Notes: generated from the sequence alone by a model not told the origin. A DNA stretch of 8,236 bases from an uncultured Eubacteriales bacterium (GCA_905210545.1 CAJLXC010000053.1:1-8236), one strand, 5' to 3'; positions 1 through 5,113 are shown, counted from the first letter of the stretch. Numbers and translations: made by a program.

Positions 1-863
1 ACCTGCCAATACTTACGGCGGTTGCGGGCGCAATCATTTCTAAATGGCAGCCCTCGATAAGCGCGGATTTAATCACTTATTCTATGTATCTGTTGGGTAT
101 CATAGTGGCGATTCTTTCCGTGTTGCTTATGAGAAGCACTTCTCTTAAAGGCGAAACGCCGCCGTTCATAATGGAACTCCCCGCGTATCACGCTCCGCAG
201 TTCAAGAACCTGATGGCTCACCTTTGGGATAAGACCAAACACTTCGTTAAAAAAGCGTTTACGATTATACTTGCTTCCACGATACTTATCTGGGTGCTTA
301 CTCACTTCTCGTTCAGCTGGAAATTCCTTGAGGACGAAGCGATAAACAACAGTATTCTTGCGCAGGTGAGTATGCTCTTCCAGCCGCTGTTCACGCCGCT
401 CGGCTTCGGCAGTCAGCTCGGACAATTCGGTTGGGTATTCGTTCTCGCGGCGGTTGCGGGTCTTATCGCGAAAGAAAACGTTATATCGACTTTCGGCGTT
501 CTTGCGGCTTGTCTTGCGGGTGCTGAAATTGCCGATCCGGACGGCACGGGTATACCGTACGTTCTCGCAATGATAGCGGATACGGGCATCTCGGTACCGG
601 GACTTATAGCATTCATTGCGTTCAATATGACGACCATTCCGTGTTTCGCCGCGGTAGGTACGGCAAAAGCGGAATTGCCGAACAAGAGCCGCTATCACTG
701 GACGTTGCTGTTCTGGATAGTAACCTCTTATTCGGTAGGCGCGATGATTTACACGATAGGCGCATGGTGGTGGACGGCGTTCATCTGGGCGGCTGTAATC
801 GCGGTGATAGTAACGATTATAGTATTAAGAAACAAGGGTATGCTTGCCCGTAAAAAAGCGTAA
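1..863 (+). CDS. feoB: Ferrous iron transport protein B, C-terminal part (5' end outside window)
   Basis: Membrane core of FeoB, the GTP-driven Fe(II) importer of the cytoplasmic membrane. The gene runs in from the left edge: the first complete codon is at 3 and the first in-window ATG (84) lies mid-protein, so it is not the start. The N-terminal G domain and first Gate motif are not in the window. Visible FeoB hallmarks are the SMYLLGI helix (about 81-101), PPFIMELP (about 159-182), the amphipathic stretch HLWDKTKHFVKKA, the GLIAKENVISTFGVL segment (about 459-503), and the second Gate-type segment FNMTTIPCFAAVG (about 621-659) with its Pro-Cys pair, thought to line the iron path. Several hydrophobic helices follow, ending in a basic tail (LARKKA). 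The next small gene is the usual FeoB partner, which supports the call. No frameshift is seen in the portion present. Confidence 0.95.
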   Translation, partial: LPILTAVAGAIISKWQPSISADLITYSMYLLGIIVAILSVLLMRSTSLKGETPPFIMELPAYHAPQFKNLMAHLWDKTKHFVKKAFTIILASTILIWVLTHFSFSWKFLEDEAINNSILAQVSMLFQPLFTPLGFGSQLGQFGWVFVLAAVAGLIAKENVISTFGVLAACLAGAEIADPDGTGIPYVLAMIADTGISVPGLIAFIAFNMTTIPCFAAVGTAKAELPNKSRYHWTLLFWIVTSYSVGAMIYTIGAWWWTAFIWAAVIAVIVTIIVLRNKGMLARKKA

Positions 864-879
864 ATCAAGCATTAAAATT

Positions 880-1047
880 ATGGGGATATGGGAAATATTA
901 TTGATAATCGCCTGCGCGGCAATAGTCGTCGGCGTCGCGGTTACGTCTTATATCAGAAAAAGACGGGGTAAAGGCTCTTGCGATTGCGGTTGCGACTGTG
1001 CGCATTGCAACGCCTGCAAACACGCCCGTAAGCCCGATAAAAAATAA
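880..1047 (+). CDS. FeoB-associated Cys-rich membrane protein
   Basis: Small protein of 55 aa with one N-terminal membrane helix (about residues 4-24), a basic stretch (RKRRGK, 26-31) and a Cys-dense tail with cysteines at 34, 36, 38, 40, 43 and 46. This layout matches the FeoB-associated Cys-rich membrane proteins encoded directly after feoB in Firmicutes; the tail probably binds iron or another metal, but the exact role is unknown. I chose ATG 880 because family members begin right before the helix. An in-frame TTG at 844 overlaps the feoB end and has an AAGGG five bases upstream; it would add 12 mostly basic residues (67 aa total) and remains possible. ATG 880 has no clear Shine-Dalgarno sequence, so translation may be coupled to feoB. 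A strong terminator follows 4 nt after the stop codon, closing the feo operon. Confidence 0.85.
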   Translation: MGIWEILLIIACAAIVVGVAVTSYIRKRRGKGSCDCGCDCAHCNACKHARKPDKK

Positions 1048-1051
1048 GATG

Positions 1052-1086
1052 ACGCCTCCGCATAAGGTTTATGCGGAGGCGTTTTT
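1052..1086 (+). terminator. Rho-independent terminator of the feoB operon
   Basis: Perfect 14-bp stem (1052-1065 with 1069-1082), three-base loop GGT and a run of five T (1082-1086). It lies just after the stop codon of the Cys-rich protein gene. Confidence 0.95.
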
Positions 1087-1148
1087 CAAGGAAAAATATA
1101 TAAAGGGTAAATCGATATGGCAGAAGCTCTTAAAGGCGCGGAATAAAC

Positions 1149-1154
1149 TATAAT
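1149..1154 (+). promoter_or_regulatory. Possible -10 element for the HMA gene
   Basis: A consensus TATAAT lies 21 bp before the HMA start codon. It falls after the feo terminator, where a new promoter is expected. No good -35 hexamer sits at 16-18 bp upstream (the sequence there is about GCTCTT), so it is weak or needs an activator. Inference from position and the -10 match only. Confidence 0.35.
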
Positions 1155-1174
1155 AAGATAAAAAGGAGCGTTTT

Positions 1175-1432
1175 ATGATTAAAACAACGGTAAAAATAAG
1201 CGGTATGGCGTGCGGAATGTGCGAAGCTCACGTATGCGACGTGATAAGAAGGAGCTTTAAGGTGAAAAAGGTCGCCGCTTCTCACCTTAAAAAAGAGGCG
1301 GTGATACTAACCGAAAATGCTTTGTCGGATGAAGAAATAAAAAAGGCGTTAGATCCTACGGGGTACAGAGTGTTGTCCGTTTCTTCCGAAGAATACGTCA
1401 AAAATGGCTTGTTTTCCTTTCTGAAAAAGTAA
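1175..1432 (+). CDS. Heavy-metal-associated (HMA) domain protein, probable copper chaperone-like
   Basis: An 85-aa protein made almost entirely of one HMA ferredoxin-like domain, the fold of CopZ/Atx1 metallochaperones and of the N-terminal modules of P-type ATPases. The metal-binding loop GMACGMCEAHV (residues 10-20) supplies Cys13 and Cys16 in the usual CxxC spacing; there is an extra Cys21. A GYRV segment near residues 63-66 corresponds to the conserved loop opposite the metal site. Family knowledge says such proteins carry Cu(I) or a similar soft metal; which metal is used here cannot be read from the sequence. The start is clear: AAGGAG ends 6 nt before ATG. The gene stands alone between the feo terminator and a hairpin. 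No CopA-type ATPase or CsoR regulator is visible in the window. It ends with a short basic Phe/Lys tail (GLFSFLKK). Confidence 0.9.
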   Translation: MIKTTVKISGMACGMCEAHVCDVIRRSFKVKKVAASHLKKEAVILTENALSDEEIKKALDPTGYRVLSVSSEEYVKNGLFSFLKK

Positions 1433-1450
1433 AAAATCGCAAATTTCTAC

Positions 1451-1495
1451 CGGCGGTAGAGTCGAAAAACTCGACTCTACCGCCGAATCGTTTAT
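1451..1495 (+). terminator. Long hairpin after the HMA gene, probable terminator
   Basis: A perfect 15-bp stem (1451-1465 with 1471-1485) with a five-base loop, 18 nt after the HMA stop codon. The T-tract is poor: it starts 6 nt after the stem and is interrupted (GTTTATTCT), so termination may be inefficient. An A-rich run on the other side (about 1431-1437) would give a T-run on the minus strand. Confidence 0.6.
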
Positions 1496-1543
1496 TCTAT
1501 AAGCAAGTGTTTTTGCGGTATAGCGAAATAAGGCATAAGTAGA

Positions 1544-1573
1544 TTGACCTTGTAACATAATAAGCGTTATAAT
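1544..1573 (+). promoter_or_regulatory. Sigma-A-type promoter of degV
   Basis: -35 TTGACC (1544-1549) and consensus -10 TATAAT (1568-1573) with an 18-bp spacer. Transcription should start near 1580, giving a leader of about 90 nt. The leader would begin with an imperfect stem-loop (CGCAAA 1579-1584 with TTTGCG 1598-1603, plus GCC/GGC inside), which could protect the 5' end. Confidence 0.8.
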
Positions 1574-1669
1574 CTATACGCAAAGCCGGACGGGGCGTTT
1601 GCGGTTAAATAAAACCCAAGAGGAGTAATTATTCCGCAAAAATATAAATACTATATAAAGGAGTTTTTT

Positions 1670-2542
1670 ATGCTTGATTTTTTATTGAGCGCGGAAGCGG
1701 CGTGCGACCTTTCCGCAGAACAAGCCAAAGAAAACAATATAAGTATTCTGCCGATGAACTATTTCGTGGACGATAAAGAATATTCGTCTGCCGATCCCAC
1801 GCATACCACTGTGGATTTATGCGACCTTATGCGCGCGGGTTCTAAAACCAAAACTTCGCAGCCCAACGATTACGAAGCGGAAGAATATTTTAAAAACCTT
1901 ATGAAAGCCGACAAAGATATTTTACATATATCTTTTTCGAGCGGGCAGAGCGGAACGGCGGCAACGATGAAAGCCGCGGCGGAAAAATTGAATAAAGAAT
2001 GGAATCACAAAATTTACGTGGTAGATTCGCTATGTCAATCCGCGGGAGTCGCTTTGCTTTTATATATAGTCAAAGATAAAGCGGAGAAAGGCGGGCTTAA
2101 CGCAGAACAGGCAAAAGAAATAGCGGAAAAAGAAAAACTCGGCGTGGCGCATTGTTTTGTCGTGGATTCGCTTACGTATCTCGCGCGCGGCGGCAGAATT
2201 TCGCAGAAATCCGCCGTCATCGGCAATCTTATCAACATAAAACCCGTAATGCATCTTAACGACGAAGGGAAAATCGTTCTTCTGCAAAAAGTTTTCGGCA
2301 GAAATCGTTCTCTTAAAAACGTGATATCGCGTTTTAAAGAAAACTATAACGGACATTTCGGCACGGTATTTATCGCGGAAGCGGGCTGTATAGACGACGC
2401 TCGCTTCGTTAAAGAAGAGCTGAACAAAATCAATCCGAGCGTAAACGTTATCATAAACGATTTAGGACCGGTAATCACCTGTCACAGCGGTCCCGGTACT
2501 ATGGCTGTTTACTTTACGGTGGATAACAGAAACGAAGCGTAA
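1670..2542 (+). CDS. DegV family protein (fatty-acid-binding)
   Basis: A 290-aa protein covering the full usual DegV length. DegV/FakB-type proteins bind a single fatty acid between two alpha/beta domains; in Gram-positives the best-known members (FakB) present the fatty acid to the kinase FakA, which makes acyl-phosphate for phospholipid synthesis. Family motifs appear in order: KTSQPN (61-66) and ISFSSGQSGT (87-96), which hold the fatty-acid carboxylate; VDSLTYLARGGRIS (165-178); INIKPVMHL (189-197); and LGPVITCHSGPGT (265-277) with His272. The start is set by AAAGGAG six bases before ATG, and a strong promoter lies at 1544. No FakA-like kinase gene is in the window, so a FakB role is inference. 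Its natural terminator seems to be occupied by the left end of the AT-rich element downstream. Confidence 0.93.
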   Translation: MLDFLLSAEAACDLSAEQAKENNISILPMNYFVDDKEYSSADPTHTTVDLCDLMRAGSKTKTSQPNDYEAEEYFKNLMKADKDILHISFSSGQSGTAATMKAAAEKLNKEWNHKIYVVDSLCQSAGVALLLYIVKDKAEKGGLNAEQAKEIAEKEKLGVAHCFVVDSLTYLARGGRISQKSAVIGNLINIKPVMHLNDEGKIVLLQKVFGRNRSLKNVISRFKENYNGHFGTVFIAEAGCIDDARFVKEELNKINPSVNVIINDLGPVITCHSGPGTMAVYFTVDNRNEA

Positions 2543-2561
2543 ACCGAAAAACGACAATAAT

Positions 2562-2595
2562 AAACGCCCTTTTAGCGGCGTAGCGATAGGGATTT
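2562..2595 (+). repeat. Left inverted repeat of the putative element
   Basis: AAACGCCCTTTTA (2562-2574), a 12-nt middle starting GCGGCGT, then TAGGGATTT (2587-2595). The same two blocks recur inverted at 3843-3877. It starts 19 nt after the degV stop codon. Confidence 0.6.
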
Positions 2596-2608
2596 ATCGC
2601 TACGCCGC
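2575..2608 (+). terminator. 14-bp hairpin after degV (possible weak terminator)
   Basis: Perfect stem 2575-2588 with 2595-2608 and a six-base loop GGGATT. It is followed by AACTATATTT rather than a T-run, so intrinsic termination would be weak. It overlaps the inner part of the left inverted repeat, and it has no equivalent at the right end. Confidence 0.4.
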
Positions 2609-2611
2609 AAC

Positions 2612-2763
2612 TATATTTGCCCTACGGCAAGTTATATTGCTAACGCAGTTATATTTTGCTTTCAGCAAAGTGTTATTTCTCTCTTCGAGAGAAGTTAAGG
2701 CAAATATAATATAACTTCGGCTGAAAGTCGAAATATAACTGTTTGCAAAGCAAACAATATCAC
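2612..2763 (+). repeat. Array of mini-hairpins joined by GTTATAT / ATATAAC spacers
   Basis: Small hairpins follow one another: 2617-2630 (5 bp, loop CTAC), 2655-2669 (6 bp, loop TTC), 2677-2693 (7 bp, loop TTC), and 2740-2756 (7 bp, loop AAA), plus a weaker one near 2713-2727. The spacers are GTTATAT in the first half (2631-2637, 2648-2654; variant 2672-2678) and the reverse complement ATATAAC in the second half (2709-2715, 2733-2739; variant 2757-2763). TATATTTGCC (2612-2621) is matched by GGCAAATATA (2699-2708), so a ten-bp stem could enclose two of the hairpins. No reading frame is evident. The array ends right at the promoter of the IVP gene. Confidence 0.7.
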
Positions 2764-2792
2764 TTTACTAAAAACTCAATTTATTGTATAAT
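2764..2792 (+). promoter_or_regulatory. Promoter of the IVP-methyltransferase pair, predicted leaderless
   Basis: -35 TTTACT (2764-2769, 4 of 6 to consensus) and consensus -10 TATAAT (2787-2792) with a 17-bp spacer. The expected transcription start (about 6-7 nt past the -10) coincides with the ATG at 2799, which has no Shine-Dalgarno sequence. A leaderless transcript is therefore inferred. Confidence 0.65.
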
Positions 2793-2798
2793 AACTAC

Positions 2799-3155
2799 AT
2801 GAGTGAAAGCATTATAAGAGAAAAAGCAAAAGAATTTGCAAAAAACATAGTATTCCTTACAAAGGAAATCAAGATAAATAAAAAAGAGAGTGTATTATCC
2901 AATCAATTACTACGTTCAGGAACAAGTATCGGCGCAAATATCCACGAAGCGCAATACGCACAAGGAACGGCAGACTTTATTTCAAAGCTAGAAATAGCAT
3001 TAAAAGAATGTTTTGAGAGCGAATATTGGTTAGAACTATTATTTGAAACAGGTTATATAGAAGAAAAACAATATAAAAAACTTAATAACGATTGTGGGGT
3101 TATAAGAAAAATGCTAATTTCTTCTTGTAAAACCTTAAAGGCAAAAAATGATTAG
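2799..3155 (+). CDS. Four-helix-bundle protein of the 23S rRNA-intervening-sequence (IVP) family
   Basis: A 118-aa, mostly helical protein of the IVP family. Family signatures are LLRSGTSIGANIHEA (37-51), between the first and second long helices, and FISKLEIALKECFESEYWLELL (roughly 60-81); the rest predicts helices at about 3-20 and 88-112. Members were first found inside intervening sequences of 23S rRNA genes and now occur widely as stand-alone genes; they share a fold with Avd of diversity-generating retroelements. Their biochemical function is not established. I chose ATG 2799 because an in-frame TTG at 2784 overlaps the -10 box. No 23S rRNA and no reverse transcriptase are near. The 3' end overlaps the methyltransferase start by 8 nt (3148-3155). 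The gene is very AT-rich compared with degV and azlC, with many AAA, ATA and AGA codons, which suggests transfer. Confidence 0.9.
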   Translation: MSESIIREKAKEFAKNIVFLTKEIKINKKESVLSNQLLRSGTSIGANIHEAQYAQGTADFISKLEIALKECFESEYWLELLFETGYIEEKQYKKLNNDCGVIRKMLISSCKTLKAKND

Positions 3156-3744
3156 CGTTTCAAAACATTACGATTTACTTATAGAAAACGGCAACGATCC
3201 TGTTTTAGACGGGAAATTATTATCCGAATATATGAACAAGTGGGATGGAGAAGAATTTATCAATCTTCTTGACTTGGATAAAAATAAAACTGTTCTCGAA
3301 ATCGGTTGCGGTACGGGTAGAATTGCTAAAAAAATCGTTGATTTATGTAAAATATACGTTGGAATAGACGTTTCACAAAAAACGATAAACGTAGCAAGAA
3401 ATCATTTTAAGAAGGAAACAAACGCAACGTTCATTGACGGTGATTTTCTCAATTATGATTTTACTAAAATGTATGACGTGATTTGTTCCACATTAACTTT
3501 TATGCATATTCAAGATAAAGAATATGCTCTAACGAAAATCTTCAGTTTGCTAAAACAAGACGGCAAAGCGGTATTATCGATAGATAAAAATCAGCAAACT
3601 TATATAAATACCGGTTATAGCAGAATTACGATTTTTCCAGATACCCCGAATACAATATGTGGGCTTTTGAGACAGATAGGGTTTACTAATATAGAGGTAA
3701 AGGAAATAGAATTTGCCCATATAATTAGCTGTATAAAAAATTGA
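3148..3744 (+). CDS. Class I SAM-dependent methyltransferase
   Basis: A 198-aa Rossmann-fold methyltransferase of the methyltransf_11/25 type. Motif I is VLEIGCGTGRIA (49-60), the glycine-rich S-adenosylmethionine loop; the acidic end of strand 2 is GIDVS (72-76), with Asp74 expected to contact the ribose; FIDGDFLNYDF (95-105) fits the adenine-binding region; YDVICSTLTFMHIQD (109-123) is motif IV; LLKQDGKAVLSID (134-146) follows. The N-terminal segment KHYDLLIENGNDPVLDGKLL resembles a common clostridial family of stand-alone small-molecule-type methyltransferases; the substrate cannot be told. The start ATG lies inside the IVP gene end, with AAAGG (3137-3141) six bases upstream, so the two genes should be co-translated. 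It shares the low GC of the IVP gene, and a terminator follows at 3802. I see no DNA-recognition domain or NPPY-type motif, so a DNA adenine methylase role is not supported. Confidence 0.88.
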   Translation: MISVSKHYDLLIENGNDPVLDGKLLSEYMNKWDGEEFINLLDLDKNKTVLEIGCGTGRIAKKIVDLCKIYVGIDVSQKTINVARNHFKKETNATFIDGDFLNYDFTKMYDVICSTLTFMHIQDKEYALTKIFSLLKQDGKAVLSIDKNQQTYINTGYSRITIFPDTPNTICGLLRQIGFTNIEVKEIEFAHIISCIKN

Positions 3745-3798
3745 AGTATAGCACACTATACTTTGCAAGCAATGTCGTGTGTTTTTGCAAAGCAAAAA
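3745..3798 (+). repeat. Mini-hairpins after the methyltransferase, related to the upstream array
   Basis: Hairpin 3745-3762 (AGTATAG/CTATACT, 7 bp, loop of 4) begins directly after the stop codon. Hairpin 3782-3798 (TTTTTGC, AAA, GCAAAAA) has the same size and loop as 2740-2756 upstream of the genes, and both contain the identical 13-mer TTTGCAAAGCAAA (2742-2754 and 3784-3796). CTTTGCAA at 3761-3768 can also pair with TTGCAAAG at 3785-3792, competing with the second hairpin. Confidence 0.6.
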
Positions 3799-3801
3799 GA
3801 C

Positions 3802-3829
3802 AAAGGGTAGCAAAATTTGCTACCCTTTT
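3802..3829 (+). terminator. Terminator of the IVP-methyltransferase operon
   Basis: Perfect 12-bp stem (3802-3813 with 3817-3828), loop AAT and four T at the end (3826-3829). The mirror A-run (3802-3804) lets it also act weakly on the minus strand. Confidence 0.8.
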
Positions 3830-3842
3830 ACAATGTACTAAA

Positions 3843-3877
3843 AAATCCCTAATGGGGACGCGCTTAAAAGGGCGTTT
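3843..3877 (-). repeat. Right inverted repeat of the putative element
   Basis: Read on the minus strand: AAACGCCCTTTTA (3877-3865), a 13-nt middle starting AGCGCGT, then TAGGGATTT (3851-3843). Both blocks are exact copies of those at 2562-2595. The plus strand reads GGGCGTTTTTC here, which looks like the second arm and T-run of a terminator. Confidence 0.6.
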
Positions 3878-3880
3878 TTC

Positions 3881-3946
3881 TTTCTGAGCGTTGCGCTTGA
3901 TTTGATAATTCATTTTTCTAAGCGTTGCGCTTGGTCTGAAAATTCA
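3881..3946. repeat. Two-copy direct repeat, 32-nt units at period 34
   Basis: Units 3881-3912 and 3915-3946 match at 28 of 32 positions. Each holds the small palindrome AGCG-TTG-CGCT near its start and ends AATTCA. It lies between the element's right end and the convergent azlD gene. The remaining stretch to 4012 has only a weak GCCGA/TCGGC pairing (about 3968-4001) and no clear terminator or gene. Confidence 0.75.
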
Positions 3947-4012
3947 ATGTTTTTTCGCGTTAATAAAGCCGAGGAGCGTCGGTCGGAATCGAGCGTTCGG
4001 CGGAAAAGAAAT

Positions 4013-4327
4013 TCAGGCGATTATAAAACCCGATATAAACACCGCGATGCAGGCGAGAATCGCAACCGTCAGCATAGAACGCTTGCATAGCGCGGCGATT
4101 ATGGCAACGCCCGTTCCGACGAGCGCGGTGTAAAAGTTTCCCGTAGAATAAAACACGTAGGGGAAAGTCATCGCGGCAAGCACGGCAAACGGCATATAAT
4201 GCATTACGCTGTTTACGTACCGGGATTTTATCCTTTTTCTGAAAAACGCAAACGGTATAACTCTTATCAGGTAGGTTACGGCTGCCATGGTGAGAACGAG
4301 AAGTACCATTTTAAGTTTATCCGACAT
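4013..4327 (-). CDS. azlD: AzlD family branched-chain amino acid transport subunit
   Basis: A 104-aa membrane protein of normal AzlD length with about four hydrophobic segments (near 7-25, 43-62, 65-83 and 86-104). The family signature is visible in TYLIRVIPFAFF (18-29), followed by a basic loop, and in MPFAVLAAMTFPYVF (45-59). AzlD is the small partner of AzlC; together they export branched-chain amino acids and analogues (azaleucine resistance in Bacillus subtilis gave the name). The start codon lies inside the end of azlC with an 11-nt overlap (4317-4327), and an AGGAGG sequence in the azlC tail sits about 9 nt before it, so translation is coupled. The substrate in this organism is inferred from the family only. 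The protein ends in a hydrophobic helix with no tail. Confidence 0.9.
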   Translation of the reverse strand: MSDKLKMVLLVLTMAAVTYLIRVIPFAFFRKRIKSRYVNSVMHYMPFAVLAAMTFPYVFYSTGNFYTALVGTGVAIIAALCKRSMLTVAILACIAVFISGFIIA

Positions 4328-5093
4328 TTCCGTTTTCCTCCTCGTTCGGATTTTCCGCGGCTTCCGCTTTGTCGGCGGAATTTTCGTTTTCGCTTTCGTT
4401 TACGGGAAAAATCGCCGCTACGACGAAAGACGCCGCAAGCGCGGCAACGATAACGGACATACCTGATGATAACCCCTTAAACCAAGGCACGTAATATAAC
4501 GCGCACGAAAGTCCTGCGCCAAGAAGACTCGCCGCAAGCACGCCTCTTTGCGACAGCGACGGCGGCAGAATTATCGCTATAAACATAGCGTAAAGCGCGA
4601 TGCCGAGCGCATAAGCCGCGTTATCCGGCAGAACGTTGCCGAAAACCGCGCCTATAAGCGTACCCGTCGCCCAACCGATATAAGGGAGCAGGGCAAGACC
4701 GTAAAAATACTTAACGCTTATTTTCCTCGGTTTTGCCGCCGCAAGCGCAAAAATTTCGTCGGTGATAAACGCTGCGCACAAAAGCCTGCGCCCGACCGTA
4801 AACGAATCGTCCGTTTTTTGCGAAAGGGCTATACTCATTATGAAATAGCGCGAGTTGATAACGAGCTGCATAACGGCGATTTCCATAAACGAGCCGAGCG
4901 CGGCAACTACGCCGAGTCCCGCGAGCTGCCCCGCTGAAGTAAGGTTCGTCATAGAAATAAGTACGGAGATTATTACGGGAACGCCAAGAAGACTCGCCTG
5001 CACGCCGAACGCAAACGATACGGAAAGGTAAGCAAGGCTTACGGGCAGACCGTCTTTTACGCCGTTTTTGAAAGTTAAAGAAGAATTATTCAT
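4317..5093 (-). CDS. azlC: AzlC family branched-chain amino acid exporter, large subunit
   Basis: A 258-aa integral membrane protein. AzlC signatures in order: KNGVKDGLPVSLAYLSVSFAFG (9-30), MTNLTSAGQLAGLG (48-61), VINSRYFIMSIALS (78-91), the LPYIGWATGTLIG helix (136-148) and LGIALYAMFIAIILP (163-177). With AzlD it forms an exporter of branched-chain amino acids in the cytoplasmic membrane. The C-terminal tail (231-258) is unusual: hydrophilic, rich in Asn, Glu and Ala with nine acidic residues, making the protein longer than typical members of about 230-240 aa; the tail also encodes the azlD ribosome binding site. The start ATG has no Shine-Dalgarno sequence, an in-frame TAA lies two codons upstream, and the ybaK stop is 20 nt away, so reinitiation after ybaK is likely. 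A TATAAT at 5096-5101 is too close to the ATG to be an obvious promoter. Confidence 0.92.
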   Translation of the reverse strand: MNNSSLTFKNGVKDGLPVSLAYLSVSFAFGVQASLLGVPVIISVLISMTNLTSAGQLAGLGVVAALGSFMEIAVMQLVINSRYFIMSIALSQKTDDSFTVGRRLLCAAFITDEIFALAAAKPRKISVKYFYGLALLPYIGWATGTLIGAVFGNVLPDNAAYALGIALYAMFIAIILPPSLSQRGVLAASLLGAGLSCALYYVPWFKGLSSGMSVIVAALAASFVVAAIFPVNESENENSADKAEAAENPNEEENGNVG

Positions 5094-5113
5094 AAATTAT
5101 AATCGTGAAAAGA

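Larger units (their letters stand above)
2562..3877 (+). mobile_element. Putative inverted-repeat-bounded element carrying an IVP protein and a methyltransferase
   Basis: Seen directly: imperfect inverted repeats (2562-2595 and 3843-3877) enclose an AT-rich block with an array of mini-hairpins, a promoter, two overlapping genes, more mini-hairpins and a terminator. Base composition differs sharply from the neighbours: 60-base samples inside the two genes have roughly 25-32% GC, against more than 50% in a sample of degV. The two outermost inverted blocks (AAACGCCCTTTTA and TAGGGATTT) are exact and separated by 12 and 13 nt. No transposase or integrase is present and no target-site duplication could be found, so the unit would be non-autonomous or an old insertion. 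Alternative: an ordinary laterally acquired gene pair flanked by terminator arms that resemble each other. Confidence 0.5.

Noticed and set aside
69..698. Long minus-strand ORF opposite feoB
   Set aside because: Low-complexity, Arg-rich translation, typical of a shadow of the real plus-strand gene.
1117..1146. Nine-codon ORF (MAEALKGAE) before the HMA gene as a leader peptide
   Set aside because: Very short, weak AAAGGG, no regulatory codon run, and the likely -10 element of the HMA gene lies just downstream of it.
2799..3155. IVP gene as evidence of a 23S rRNA intervening sequence or diversity-generating retroelement
   Set aside because: No 23S rRNA sequence, reverse transcriptase or template/variable repeat pair is visible in the window.
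3148..3744. Methyltransferase as part of a restriction-modification or phage-defence system
   Set aside because: No nuclease, target-recognition domain or DNA methylase catalytic motif (NPPY or PC type) is present. It looks like a small-molecule-type class I enzyme.
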